Assembly (NCBI GenBank): GCA_948099385.1 | Contig: CANUEZ040000061.1 | Location: forward strand, 12,756,001-12,820,000 | Direction of reading: 5' to 3' | DNA: 64,000 nucleotides | From: Fasciola hepatica | Taxonomy: Eukaryota > Platyhelminthes > Trematoda > Plagiorchiida > Fasciolidae | Part shown: piece after piece, positions 11,082 to 21,710 of the stretch | Layout of the letters: every line of letters starts with the position of its first letter | How positions within the stretch are numbered: the first letter of the stretch is position 1 | Translations under genes and position numbers: made by a program | Notes under the pieces: model-generated | The model's input: the letters and a program-made list of their open reading frames with translations, nothing else | What the model was told of the DNA's origin: nothing | Databases searched by the model: none

Positions 11082-14000
11082 GTTAGTATCTCAGCTATCA
11101 GTGAGTGGTTGTTGTGATGACTGTTTTAACCTAGTGACGTCTATTCTATGCAAAATATTTGCACTGGTCATTTACAACGATTCAAACTGTCTATTTTGAA
11201 GGTTTATTTTGGTTGAAATAATATATGATTTCTTCTTCTTTAATATAATTCACGAAGGGGCTTCCATGTATCTCCGTTAATTTGTGATTACTCTTGAACG
11301 CATACACGTGGGATCGTGACCTTTGGTATGTATATACCTCGTCCTAATGTTGTGTTGGATCTTATACGGATTTCAGTTTTTTACTAAGGGATATTGATTT
11401 TATCCCGAATAATGTGCTTGAATTGGGCAAAATACTTTTAACGCACCCCCGGTCCCATGGCGAAAACAACCGCGTGGTGATGAAATACGGAGATCTTTCG
11501 TGTTCAGAACAGGGAAGACATCGATGAGACGTACTTTTAGTAAGATTTTGGATTGTTCCCGTTTTGGAGCTCATTCGATCGTCGAGGATGTTGGACCTCG
11601 GTCCTAAATGGCGGTAAAGTCTTCCTTTTGCAGGGACTCGCCTCACCAGCAAACCCCAATTTTGATTCACTTGCTCTTCGGTTGGATGCAACACTCAGAA
11701 CTTGACTCTTAATCTTTACTGAAATGGTTTCTCGTATTCCTCTCTTCCTCTTAGGTATATAACTGCTTGGATTTTTTAAAAGTTCCCAGGTAGGTTTCCT
11801 TGATCCGTGAATTCTATCGTCAATCTCCCTTATTCTAATTTCTGAGTGATTACGGGCGAGTATGTTTCACAGTCCCAACTCAAAATAGCTTCTTCCCTAT
11901 TGCATTCTTTTATATTTGTGAGTGGAAGGGCACATCTTATTTGATAGATTGGGCGAGCTTCATTCCCAAAAACAGTCGTGAAATGGACTTTGCCCAATGA
12001 GCTGTCACGGAGCATCGCGCAAGACAGTGGCCGTATCTGCCTCTCGTTTCACTAATGAAATCATCTATAGTGTGCACAGTTTCGAAAGTGATCATGAGAT
12101 ACACTCAAACTGGTTTGCACTCTTCAGGCAAAATATTCAGGTGAAATCAATTTTCTCTACTGAAACTCTAAATCCACATACCATTCCAATACATTGATAG
12201 GAAAAGGCATATACAAATCAACATTCACGGTCCCACGTATGAAGTTCGCGAAAATGGGGGTGAGCTAAAAGCATTTTGTTCTCCATACGTAAGTAATGAT
12301 GATAACTGTTGTGATAATACAGACAAAATTCAGCTGAACGGTTGTTATTCTTACGTCCAATGATAATGGAGATAATATGTTAAATAATGTGTCACTAGAA
12401 TTTGATCCAGGTGTCCATCATCAGTTGAGCATGCTCTTGTGCTCATGCAGCTGTTTCGGTTGATCCGTAACTAGTAAAACAGTATTAAGCGTGATCAATT
12501 TGGAGTAAACAAACCCGATAAAAGTGAGACTGTAACTCTTATAACAAAAAGGGGATAGCAGATGGTATGGAAATCCCATGAAAGCTTTGGTCGGCAACGA
12601 AGTTAACTGTTGTAAGCTAAGTCTGAAGAATGGTTATATTACAGTTTTGGACTTGGGACCTTGGAAATTTGGGACAAAAGTCGGTACCCATCTAAACCTT
12701 AATTAACATTAGTACGTTGCAGACATATTCGGGTGCGTCTAGGAATTGCCTACTGGTTTCGTAAGGTGACCAGATTTTCAAATTCTCGGGATTAGAGTTG
12801 GAAATGACTTGTTTCCCGATAACAAAATCTACTCAATTAGTAATCCCTGGCAGGATTTTTCCGGCTGCTTTGGTAGTTGACCGTATTCCGAGAATACTCC
12901 CTAGTCAAGACCGTGAGCTACTGGGCCATGTGATAACGCAAAAACACAACGAAAATTTCCATGAGATCGCAGTGGTAAAATAAGGAGGAAGAATTCTGGC
13001 TTCAGCCGTTTCTACTTGCCTTTGAAGTGCACCTGCAAGACCGATGGTCAACCGCTGTTTTCCGAACAGGAAGATATCAGTAGTGAATGGACTCCTGACA
13101 AGAGAGCGAAGACTTTGGTTGTGCGCATGGCTAATATTCAAATATATTCTTTTGTAACGGCATTACCTTTCGAAAAAGCTCGTACAGAATTCAATGCATC
13201 GTATCACTGGCTCCTTGGATTTCTTCAGAGAGATAAAAATTTTCTCTGAGACGATCGACAACACTGTTTAGGTTGGAAAGTATTGAGGTTATTAGGCTGG
13301 CCTTTGTGCTCAAGTCTGTTATCGACGGAATAAAAGTTACAAAATATCAACTTCTCAAAATGACAGACGTAGATAAGACGACAGATTTTATGCGCCTTTG
13401 ACCTTAAAGGACAATGGATGAGACGGTGCTTCATCAGTCTAATCTCCCTCCACGGGATGCAAAAGCGCATCTGCTAGCTGCATTTCGGTAACCGATCTAG
13501 ACAGAAAAAAATCTCCGCCTCTATTCATCATCACTAACAAAACAAGATTAAACGAATTTCCAAACATGTAATATAAGGACATCAAAACGTAACTTTTAAA
13601 GACGTCACACGAATCCCTTGTAAGAGAGGAAACTTTGTTCATCTCTAAAGTACAGAATATGCAGTCGTTGGGCAACCTGTTTTCTCACCATTTAACTCCT
13701 CTTTCTGGGATTGTCATTGTACGTATCGGTTGGTGATGACATTTAGGTAAAAAAGGTTCCATCACAAGTGGAGGTGACGTCAACGTTAGCAACCTAAAAG
13801 CCAAGCTTAGGGATCACCACCAATGAAAATCACCAGTCTGAGCTACAAACAACACCCACATTCCAAATCATTGTTATAGTATATCATAAAACTAAGATAG
13901 AATTTCCAGAAATCTACACAATATGATATTAACAATAGAAATTCTGCTGCTTCTTTCTGAAAATTGAAATTCTGTGAAACTTATCCCGTGGTAAATAGAC

Positions 14001-17000
14001 CTGAGGTTAATAAATTTGATATTATTCAAATGTACGATATGGTACTTATTGAACATATGAGTGAAATTCGCTGAAGGTGATTTTCATAATTGTGAAACAA
14101 ATACTGAGCCTGACAGAAACATTTGTCTTCATTGTAACTGCTTAAATTAAAGCAGATCTTAAAAAGCCAACACATCTGGGGAGTCCTATATCGTCACACA
14201 GATCGACAGCAAGGTCACGACGAATGGTAGCCTCTTTGTGGGAAGTGCTGTGGTTTATTTCGAATGCACGAAATTGATTTCAGGTTCATATAAGTAAGAT
14301 TCTGCAAGTATCTATTTTGCTCTTCTCGACACTGAAGAAAGTTAGACGTAAAACTAAAAATCACACTACTTTAATAATGAGGTGCAGGATGATATTGTGC
14401 CAACTCAGCAAGCACCTGTTCCTATGACAAACTTTTCTCCGAGTCTTCTTGTACCGAACAACAAGCTTCCTGCATAATTCATGTGAAAGCCGGAGTAGCA
14501 ACAAGATTTGTGCAAAAAATCAACATATTCGACTTAGATAAGGGTGTCAGCTGCACTGGGATAAAATAGTATTCAAGGAGAAATAAACATACAACGGACT
14601 GGAATATTACATTACAAATTCTGATACACCATTGTGAGCAAGAGTGAAGGAACCTGATTGTCCTTGGCATTCGGTCCATCAAAGGCCAGTAATATGAGCA
14701 CAACAAAAGTGGATACCTGTTGCGTATTTGGATAAATCACGACCAATCTTATTTCTAAGTTTTTAAAAATTATCTGAACAGTAAAATACCTATGGGCTCA
14801 AAAAATAAAAGTTTCAGATCAAATGTTCTTCTAAGAAACCCATTTTGTTGCGGCTTAATGCACCACTAATTTCCTACTCAAGGGTGTATTTTGTTCAGCG
14901 TGGACAAGTTTATTCACTTGTTATATGCGTTTACAATAGTAAAACAAATGGGAGCTTCAATGCCTCAATGTGTACTGTATTCTGCCAATGGCTTCAGTTT
15001 GAATGAGATTGATATTTTATTGCCAGTCTCTGAAGAATATGTTATTCCACTTTCCCCTTCATACAAAATATTCCTCCAGGGTTTGACTTTTTATAAACCA
15101 ACCGTGAAAATGCTCATGTATAGGGATGACTAGATAGAAGAGTATCGGATAGGCATACCTGATGAGTGGTAACTACCGCGAAACCGGTCGTGTGCTTCCG
15201 CAGAACATATGACCTGTCTTGCGGATACGACCCCATACTACTCGTAATAATTGTTTTATGTTGGGGACAGAATTATTCAAAATATCACAATATCGAAGAA
15301 ATATCAATAGCTTTCGTAACCGAATTCCATTATTTACGTTCTGTTGGGTCTTATGGCCGGTTTATCTGTAAGAAACCTCTCTTGTTTATAAATAAGAAGC
15401 AAGTATACTTTATATTTATATCGTACTTGTGTACTAATTTATTCAACGTGATCTAGTATGTCCCATTTTAAAACTTTCGCGGCATTCCTATGCAATATTT
15501 TCCCGTAACTTTTTGATTGTATCATTTATTCGAACAAACAGCTAGCGATGCTCCTAACGATGTCACCACCACGACAGAAACAACGAACACGCCATCTGCC
15601 GCAACTCAAAATGCAACTGGTGAGTATCCCTAGATCGCTAATACATTTGCCGTTGGAAATTGAAGTCAGCAATCATAAACTTGATTCACAACCACCTAGA
15701 TTTTCGTAAATAAATAGTGGACCAATTTAGATGTGAGCAAAGTGGTATGGTTCCTGGAAATTCTGTCCTATCATCCAGACTAAATACCATGCGGCATATA
15801 TCAAAACTCAAACTCGGAACTGTGTCCTCGTTGTGAAGGTTAGCCTCACGCTTTGTATTCTCAAAATAAACAGTTCGCCCATTCACTCCTACTACTCAGC
15901 GCAGAATTTCCCTTAATTGCTCACTTTTTGATTATATGATTGCTGGTACGGTTCGTTTCACGATTTTCTTTAGTCCACTTATTAAATAACATTGGCATTC
16001 TATTATTTCTGCTTGATGGCACATGGTTTTTGAACTTCTGCTATGCAACAGATGTGTACCTCCGAGGAGCGATGCATTACACAGAAGATTATACCATGAG
16101 ATGTAGATGTAGATATTTGGGGGAACATTTGTTTTGTAACTTTGGGAAGGTTTGATCTTGCTTCCATATGATTACTTGGAAGTCGTTCGACGTGGTTTCC
16201 TGAAGTAAGAAAACAACAGAAGATTTCGCAAGACCTAGTCTAGATTTTAGTTTTAACAACACAGTGAATTGGCTGGTTAGCTCGAACTGGTTGGTAAAGC
16301 CTGCGTTGATATTGATGTGCGTGGGCTAATCTAACGTGTTAGGAAAACATTGTAGATTCAGGAAACTATTAAATCAGTTGAAAAGTGTGAAACAAAACAT
16401 CAAAGAACTAGATCCATAGCAGACGGGCAAAAACACATTTGTTTCCAAAAATACATTGACCATCACAAGTATGCTTACGATAAAGCTAAAAGCCATTTCT
16501 CTATTACTATGTGAGTGTTGTGACAGAGAGCCGGATCCAGGCCGAGAGAGTTCCTTCTGTGTAGAAATCCTTCTAATATGTTTTTTTATTTCATGATCAT
16601 TTGATGGCACTTTGTCATCAAGCAGCCTCTGGAACTTGTTCGGAATTCAGTCCATGAGAAACTGTTCATTTGAGTAGCACGAGATGTAACATATCGCCGA
16701 ACAGGTTGATGATAACCAATAGCACATGTCTGTATGATTAACAATTCAAGTGCATATGAGCAGTTCATATCTACACAAACGTGTTTTTGTCTATGATTTA
16801 TAGTTCATTTACTGAGAAAACTATAAAATGTGATGATTTTCGCTTTATTCCCTCGGAAAACTTCATTTTACTTTTAATTATCTTGCTTGATTTTAGAAAC
16901 ACCTAGGCCAATCAATGTGAACCGATTGGTATCCGCCATATTCTGCGTACTGGCTTTTCTGTGCATTGTGTCATCCATATTACTGCACACTATCCTGTTC

Positions 17001-18939
17001 TGTACGTGCGAGAAACGGGCACGTGAAATGAATATTTCGGTCATTGTATTGGTCTGGTTTGGGTGTAAGTATCAGTTGATTGTTCACTTCCTCAAAATTG
17101 TGTTTTTCAGCGACGTGGCATTCACAAAGCTTCTACGTGAAGTCGATAATTCCCGCGAAAAATTAAGAAAGGCTCCTGTTTTGGGGAGAATGAATGTTTT
17201 GTGTGGTAAAACTGCAAAGTTTAAAGGTTATCTTTTCCCTTTTTGCTGTTTCGGTCAAAATCGCTAAGTGAAACGCAATCAAAAATATAATGTTACTAAT
17301 AACTACAGGAGACAAGTTTTAATTGAATGAATGTAATGTCTGTGGATAACAGATGGCAAACTGTACTAACCTTTGCGCCCTTATATTTTTCGGAGGAAGA
17401 ATAATGATTTTTTCTCTCGAAAAAGTCACTTGAAGTCGGGAAACAAGAATAAGTCCAACCAAGGATGACCACAAATAAGCTGAAAACGTTCCAAGCAAAC
17501 AGTAACTTCCTTAAAATATCGTATTCAACCTCGACCGAGTGATGATTACTCAAAATGAATGCCACTACTTCAGACCCAGTTCCTTCTGCGTTCATTGTGT
17601 GACAGGGTGTGGCAGTAGATCACAAAACTTCGCATTTTTGTCTCCCAGGGAATGCGCAGTCTTTGCGAAGTTGCATTTTATTATCATAACCAAAGGCAAA
17701 ATAAGCAAATTAGGTTCACAACTTGGTAATTGAAAAGAAAGAAGGTATATTCAGAATAGAATAATTTCTGAGTGTTAATTACTATTCTCTTTAAAAATTG
17801 GTGCAGTTCTCAGCCCAAGCCCAAGTAGATCGGAATTGATGGTGGGATACCGTGTAAAGCACCATTGTACTGTACCTAAGTGAAGTTATATTATAGAGCA
17901 AGGTTAATTTACGCCCCGAGTTCAATGAGTAAATTACGCAGGCTAGAGAACAACACAAAATTTTATGAGACTAATGAAGAATATCCATTGCCAAAACGTC
18001 AAACCTTTCGGTTTTATAAGATATTCGGAAGAAGTCAAAGCTTTAGCTCGAAAGGAGAGGGATTTCAGTCTAGTTGCATGCATTGGCCTGAACATGTGTA
18101 TTGAGTATCCTAAAATAAACCCCTCCTAATTGTGATCTTTGTCCCGGCCGGTTGGTGAACACAAAATTGTCAAAGGTGGTCAGCCAATAGTAATCTTCGA
18201 AGTTTGCGGGTTGTAAAAAAAGGATTGACAATAATTCCATGCAGATTACTTGCAACGTTTAGCGACATAGTCAAGTCTCAAGAATAGAAACCCACCTTCA
18301 AAAATCACATCGCAAAACGATGCGATCTCATATCCACGCCTGAATTCCATTCCTCGTTTGCTACCATATCACAATTTACTTATTTTAGCGGCTATGCGAT
18401 GAAGGATAATGACCACTGGATTCCCAAAATTGCTTGTTGGAAATGGAACTATGTATGAAGGTAAAGAACAATCACGAAAACTGAGACATGAATTATGCAC
18501 GACATTGGATTGAACTCACGGCGTCAAGAGGATTAAAAGCTCAATTCGGCTTTAAACTCAGATTCGAGAATTGGCATTCCTAGAAGCTTTCATCCCGTCG
18601 TAAATGTCTCTGTTTTATTCGAGTTGCTTTATTGAAATTAGATACCGAGCATTTTTTTATTCTCTTTATTTTGCTGGAAATTAGATCCATTTTTTCAACC
18701 CGTTTACCTTGAGGTGATTTGTATCTGTTTTTTTTATTTCTCAACTTACTTCTAGTGGCTTCGTTTTCGTTCCTTTCACAGTTCTACTCTTTGCAATTTC
18801 TGCCGCAGTAAGCTACCGACAGATTCCTAACGACGGTGCTTGGCTTATGGCGGCTGCTTGCGTGACCGTCGTATCCACTTTGATTGCCATATTCTTGTAC
18901 GTAGAAGAGCAGCACATCGATCGGAATCAGATACTGTAA
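10946..18939 (+). CDS. Four-transmembrane-segment protein gene, four exons, 179 residues predicted
   Basis: Exons 10946-11081, 15542-15619, 16897-17064 and 18782-18939 join in one frame. All three introns are phase 1 and have GT/AG ends. The protein has a charged N-terminus (residues 1-20), helix 1 at about 21-40 ending LALALEP, and a Thr/Asn-rich extracellular loop (about 46-75) with an NAT glycosylation site. Helix 2 is at about 83-105, then a short loop with CTCEKRAREM. Helix 3 spans the exon 3/4 junction, a short loop contains PNDG, and helix 4 is followed by the tail EEQHIDRNQIL. The topology resembles tetraspan/MARVEL-like membrane proteins, but the claudin W-GLW-C-C signature and tetraspanin CCG are absent, so I leave the family open. 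AATAAA signals follow at 19126 and 19173. Further small exons in the long introns cannot be excluded. Confidence 0.7.
11082..15141. other. Intron 1 of the four-TM gene, no other gene recognised
   Basis: About 4 kb of AT-rich sequence. It contains a weak copy of the dispersed repeat near 13785-13855. A 110-codon open frame on the minus strand (11362-11694) has no convincing splice sites. Nothing else is supportable here. Confidence 0.4.
15142..15195 (+). ncRNA. Type I hammerhead ribozyme with minimal stem III
   Basis: All core elements are present in order. Stem I 5' strand is GCATAC at 15153-15158, and CTGATGA is at 15159-15165. Stem II is GTGGT (15166-15170) with ACCGC (15175-15179) and loop AACT. 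GAAA is at 15180-15183. Stem III is minimal, with A15183-T15188 and C15184-G15187 inside the palindrome ACCGGT. The cleavage triplet GTC ends at 15189. Stem I 3' strand GTGTGC (15190-15195) pairs over 6 bp with one G-U, and stem I can extend beyond a bulge toward 15145. Minimal stem III hammerheads are known in Penelope-like elements and retrozymes, where they often act as dimers. It lies in an intron, on the sense strand. A second hairpin (GGTCGT with ACGACC, 15186-15232) overlaps its 3' side. Confidence 0.78.
15542..15619 (+). CDS. Exon 2 of the four-TM gene
   Basis: A 78-base exon preceded by ACAAACAG and followed by GTGAGT, phase 1 in and out. It adds 26 residues rich in Thr, Asn and Ala, including TTTTETTN and NAT, fitting an O/N-glycosylated first extracellular loop. 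Because it is symmetric it could be skipped without breaking the frame. Confidence 0.68.
15620..16896. other. Intron 2 of the four-TM gene
   Basis: AT-rich, with no repeat or RNA recognised. A minus-strand open frame at 16374-16610 contains a hydrophobic run but no good splice sites. Confidence 0.4.
16897..17064 (+). CDS. Exon 3 of the four-TM gene
   Basis: The acceptor TTGATTTTAG is followed by 168 bases ending at a strong GTAAGT donor (17065), phase 1 in and out. It encodes ETPRPINVNR, helix 2 (about 22 hydrophobic residues ending HTIL), CTCEKRAREM and the first half of helix 3. An alternative acceptor 17 bases into a following short TTTTTCAG (17103-17110) would give a truncated protein ending within about 16 codons. 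Splicing to 18782 instead restores a full helix 3 and is preferred. Confidence 0.72.
17371..17585 (-). CDS. Putative exon with membrane segment, antisense within intron 3
   Basis: The minus-strand segment lies between AACGCAG and a GTTAGT donor, phase 1 in and phase 0 out, with 71 codons. It encodes a hydrophobic run LLFAWNVFSLFVVILGW followed by a polar, Ser-rich part with paired lysines. It lies opposite the four-TM gene. Composition and splice sites are suggestive only. It could be a chance open frame. Confidence 0.22.
18389..18460 (+). other. Possible cryptic or poison exon within intron 3
   Basis: A 72-base segment sits between TTATTTTAG and GTAAAG. In the phase required by exon 3 it meets TGA after four codons, so including it would truncate the protein before helix 3 is complete. 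It is duplicated in the other arm (24557-24628). This is only a splice-signal observation. Confidence 0.2.
18782..18939 (+). CDS. Exon 4 (last) of the four-TM gene
   Basis: The exon follows a pyrimidine-rich CGTTCCTTTCACAG and runs 52 codons including the TAA stop at 18937-18939. It completes helix 3 (FLLFAISAAVSY), then RQIPNDG, helix 4 and a hydrophilic tail with EEQHIDRN. It lies wholly inside the left arm of the inverted duplication, so an identical exon exists at 24078-24235 on the other strand. Confidence 0.75.
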
Positions 18940-19232
18940 TTGGACTGCGTTCGTCGGCGATCCTCATATCCATTCTATTCAAAACTCAATATATGCGAAA
19001 TTATGACAACAACGAGTGTATACATTGGTTTACTCCCCAAAAATTATTTGTACGACGCAATGCCTCTAATGTCATTTTTGATTTCATTAGGAACACGCAT
19101 CACAAGAACTCATAACGGTTATCGAAATAAAAATCTATACAAAGCAGAACTCACGTTTTTCATTGCCATGACAATAAACACCTTGCAGTTCAAGCTGTGA
19201 AACTGAACGGGAATAAAATAGCAAATATATGA

Positions 19233-19320
19233 ATCAATCCGGTGATAGTAAGACGGTGATCATTGTGGACTTTGACGAATAACGACTCGGGTTCGATTCC
19301 CACCACCACCGATCACTTTC
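19233..19320 (+). repeat. tRNA-derived SINE fragment
   Basis: Contains a box-B-like GGGTTCGATTCCCACC preceded by GAATAACGACTC, reminiscent of a tRNA anticodon/T-arm region, with GGTGATCATTGTGG upstream as a weak box A. A non-tRNA tail follows (GCTGGCAATAGCCCC and beyond). The acceptor stem does not close, so it is not a functional tRNA. The same element sits in the right arm at 23697-23784. Confidence 0.5.
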
Positions 19321-19464
19321 CCATTTGGAAGCCTTTTGCTGGCAATAGCCCCTTCCCTGAACTATTGAACATTGTTGTATAATGAATGAAATATGAAGTC
19401 AAAAGAAAAGTATATTGTAAGGGGTGGGGGAGATAGAGAGAGTGAAGTCACATATATATGCGGT

Positions 19465-19880
19465 GTATAATGCAAGGCTCAGTGTCTTCCGTGGGGGTTG
19501 CTCGTGTTTGATCTGCAAAATACAAAAACGTCGAAAATTCTGTGAGCACAAAGTCTCAGTAAGTGCATCAACAGGATCCTACACTTACATTATTCGAACA
19601 CCAATATGGCTACTAACAGCCTGTTCATTATAACAGCACGCATTAACACTGAGTAAGTACGTGAATATTTTGAAAACCACTGTTTTACTGTTTGTAAGTG
19701 TTTACCACTGTGCTTTTGCTGCATGAGATGTTGCACAATTATTGTAACCCGCTGAAACCCTAATGGACACTACTGACACGTACCATTTCGTTACAAGTTA
19801 CTTGTGAAGCATTGATCACGGAGAAAGTGGCATGAAAGGACCGTAAGAGAAAAATATGATGAAAACAACTTTGTACTCAC
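19465..19880. other. Spacer start, no gene recognised
   Basis: Unique sequence immediately inside the left arm. I see short open frames only. Confidence 0.4.
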
Positions 19881-20128
19881 GTTTTTGAATCAAAATTTCT
19901 AAGATCGTTGCTCTCTGATATTCTCAATATTGAAATACCAGAGAACCAGTCGTGGTATGCATTCTCAACTTCATCTACCCCTATGGAAATATCTCCTTCG
20001 TCAGAAATTGCACAAACTGTTTGTAAAGCGAATTCACTGTGCTTGAAGACCCACGTCTGTTGTTGTCCTAGTTGCCTAAGTTGCATTGCATACAATTGTC
20101 CGCGATTACTTGTACAAAATAGGACAAA
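19881..20128 (-). CDS. Putative internal exon, beta-propeller (PQQ-like) segment
   Basis: The minus-strand acceptor CACTCCTTGCAG is followed by 82 open codons plus two bases and a consensus GTGAGT donor (19880), phase 0 in and phase 2 out. The peptide has the order FVLFCTSNRGQLYAMQL ... QTWVFKH, close to the G-x-LYALD ... W-x-F signature of PQQ-like propeller blades. An acidic segment (ISDEGDISIGVDEVENA) and an Ile/Leu strand follow. This is coding-like and well delimited. Other exons of the gene were not found within the inverted-repeat spacer, so the parent gene may be split by the duplication or extend far. Confidence 0.48.
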
Positions 20129-21710
20129 CTGCAAGGAGTGGTTGTTTTTAGTCAGTCTTATAATCCGTTACTAAACGAGGACTCCAAATAGATGCTACAG
20201 GGATCATGAAAGTTTCATAGTTCACACAAATCCACTTGCGGACTCAATTGAAACCCAATTAGAAACACGTTAGGCGATAGAAGTACTTAAATTTCTTCAA
20301 TGAAATCTGATATAGGCTATTCTAAACTTCACTACTCGCAAGCAATGAGCGCACAGTACGCACGACATCCGTTTTTCAGTAATAAAAACAAGAGCTGAGT
20401 ATGCGCAGCCGACACAAGCAATCGGGACTGCCAAGCGAGACCAATCGAAATGTGCCGAAATGTGATCAAATAATGTGATTCTGTCGGGTTCAAGATGCGG
20501 GCTTATATCAGAGTTTTGCAGCCAATGTGCATGGATCAATAAAAAGTCAGCAAGTTAGACTGAGTTAGTTCTGTTATCGAACCGCAGGCTTAAGGAGTAA
20601 CAACACATAGAAGTGTTCCAGTCATTTGAAATCACATTTGATTTGGAAAACAAAGAGATAATTGTTTTGTATTAAAATATTGCTAAAACAAAGCAGTGGG
20701 AGGACGGCAAAATACGTGCCACAATTTTCATATGAAAGATGTGTCTATCTAAGGCTATTCATCTGAATTTCAAGAACTCCGCACTGCCGAGCATTGATGA
20801 ATTAAAACTTGTACTCTATTCGTAGCTCTTTTTTCATTTGGCCCACTCTGACTTTGCGTTTTCGTCTAGCGTCGTCGCATAAAGTTCAAACAGGACAACG
20901 TTTGTGCCGGATTAGGATTTGTTGTGGAAATATAAATGCTGACAGGATGGCCGCCTCGAAAGTCATTCCTAGGCTAAATATCCAGTGAAAATTGAATTAC
21001 TGTATTTCAGAGTATTGTGCAAATCAAATAATATTAGTCGAGTTTCTACTTTTTTCATGCACGAAAGGATAATACCATAGAGCTTACTTAGATCACGCTC
21101 CTATTGATGAGCAACATGTCTTCATTTTCCTCAAACCATATGATTTTGTGGATCTCTCGTGATTGATCATGCTGCCAATGTGGGTTATGACGACTTCATG
21201 TATGAGACGTGCTTTGATAAGCGTGCTTCACCTTCGTATTGTTTTGCGATCACTTATTTATCGAAAATAAATAACAATCGTTGGGAAGATATACCGAAGC
21301 ATCGGCAAAAGGAGCTCTAATTCTATATCAACGGTTTCGCTTCGAGAATACTTATTTGCCCAAATATACACTAAACCCACTGTTTCACCACACGTAATGC
21401 ACAGGAAGAGCTACGACACCACGCTGCAGGTCCCGGAAATTTCTCATTTGGATCTTAATTATAACTCCCCAATATCACTTTATTGCAATAAAACCCTCAC
21501 AACAAGCTCACAATTTGAGGGTGAATTTTAATCTAGCCATTTTAATCAACTGGCGAACATCCAACGGAAAACCGAGTAGCCTCGTTCGGGGCAAGTAAAC
21601 CTATACGGAATAGGTCTGATCGACTTGTGGAGAATGGATGCAGAAAACTATTTTAAAAGCCAATAGGAGTCTAGATATTTCTGAAGAAAAACTGAATTTT
21701 GTGGTCTGTT
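20129..21710. other. Spacer, no supported gene
   Basis: A minus-strand open frame at 20297-20539 (ending near CVLCAHCLRVVKF) looks partly protein-like but has no usable acceptor. Otherwise AT-rich sequence without recognisable content. Confidence 0.35.

Larger units (their letters stand above)
18102..19464 (+). repeat. Left arm of a 1363-bp inverted duplication
   Basis: Bases 18102-19464 are the reverse complement of 23553-24915. Positions sum to 43017 at both ends and at every internal anchor checked, so there is no net insertion or deletion. All segments that I compared were identical, including the three long open frames. The match begins at TGAGTATCC and stops abruptly after GCGGT. The arm holds exon 4 of the four-TM gene, its 3' flank and a tRNA-like SINE fragment. 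Such identity means a very recent duplication, gene conversion between arms, or an assembly artefact. Confidence 0.93.

Noticed and set aside
11362..11694. 110-codon minus-strand open frame within intron 1
   Set aside because: No splice sites fit and the composition is that of background.
10946..18939. Calling the four-TM protein a claudin or tetraspanin
   Set aside because: The claudin W-GLW-C-C motif and the tetraspanin CCG motif with a large second loop are absent. Only the topology is similar.
18840..19200. Plus-strand frames 18840-19115 and 18940-19200 and their mirror copies as genes
   Set aside because: They are out-of-frame shadows of exon 4 and its 3' flank, repeated only because the arms are identical.
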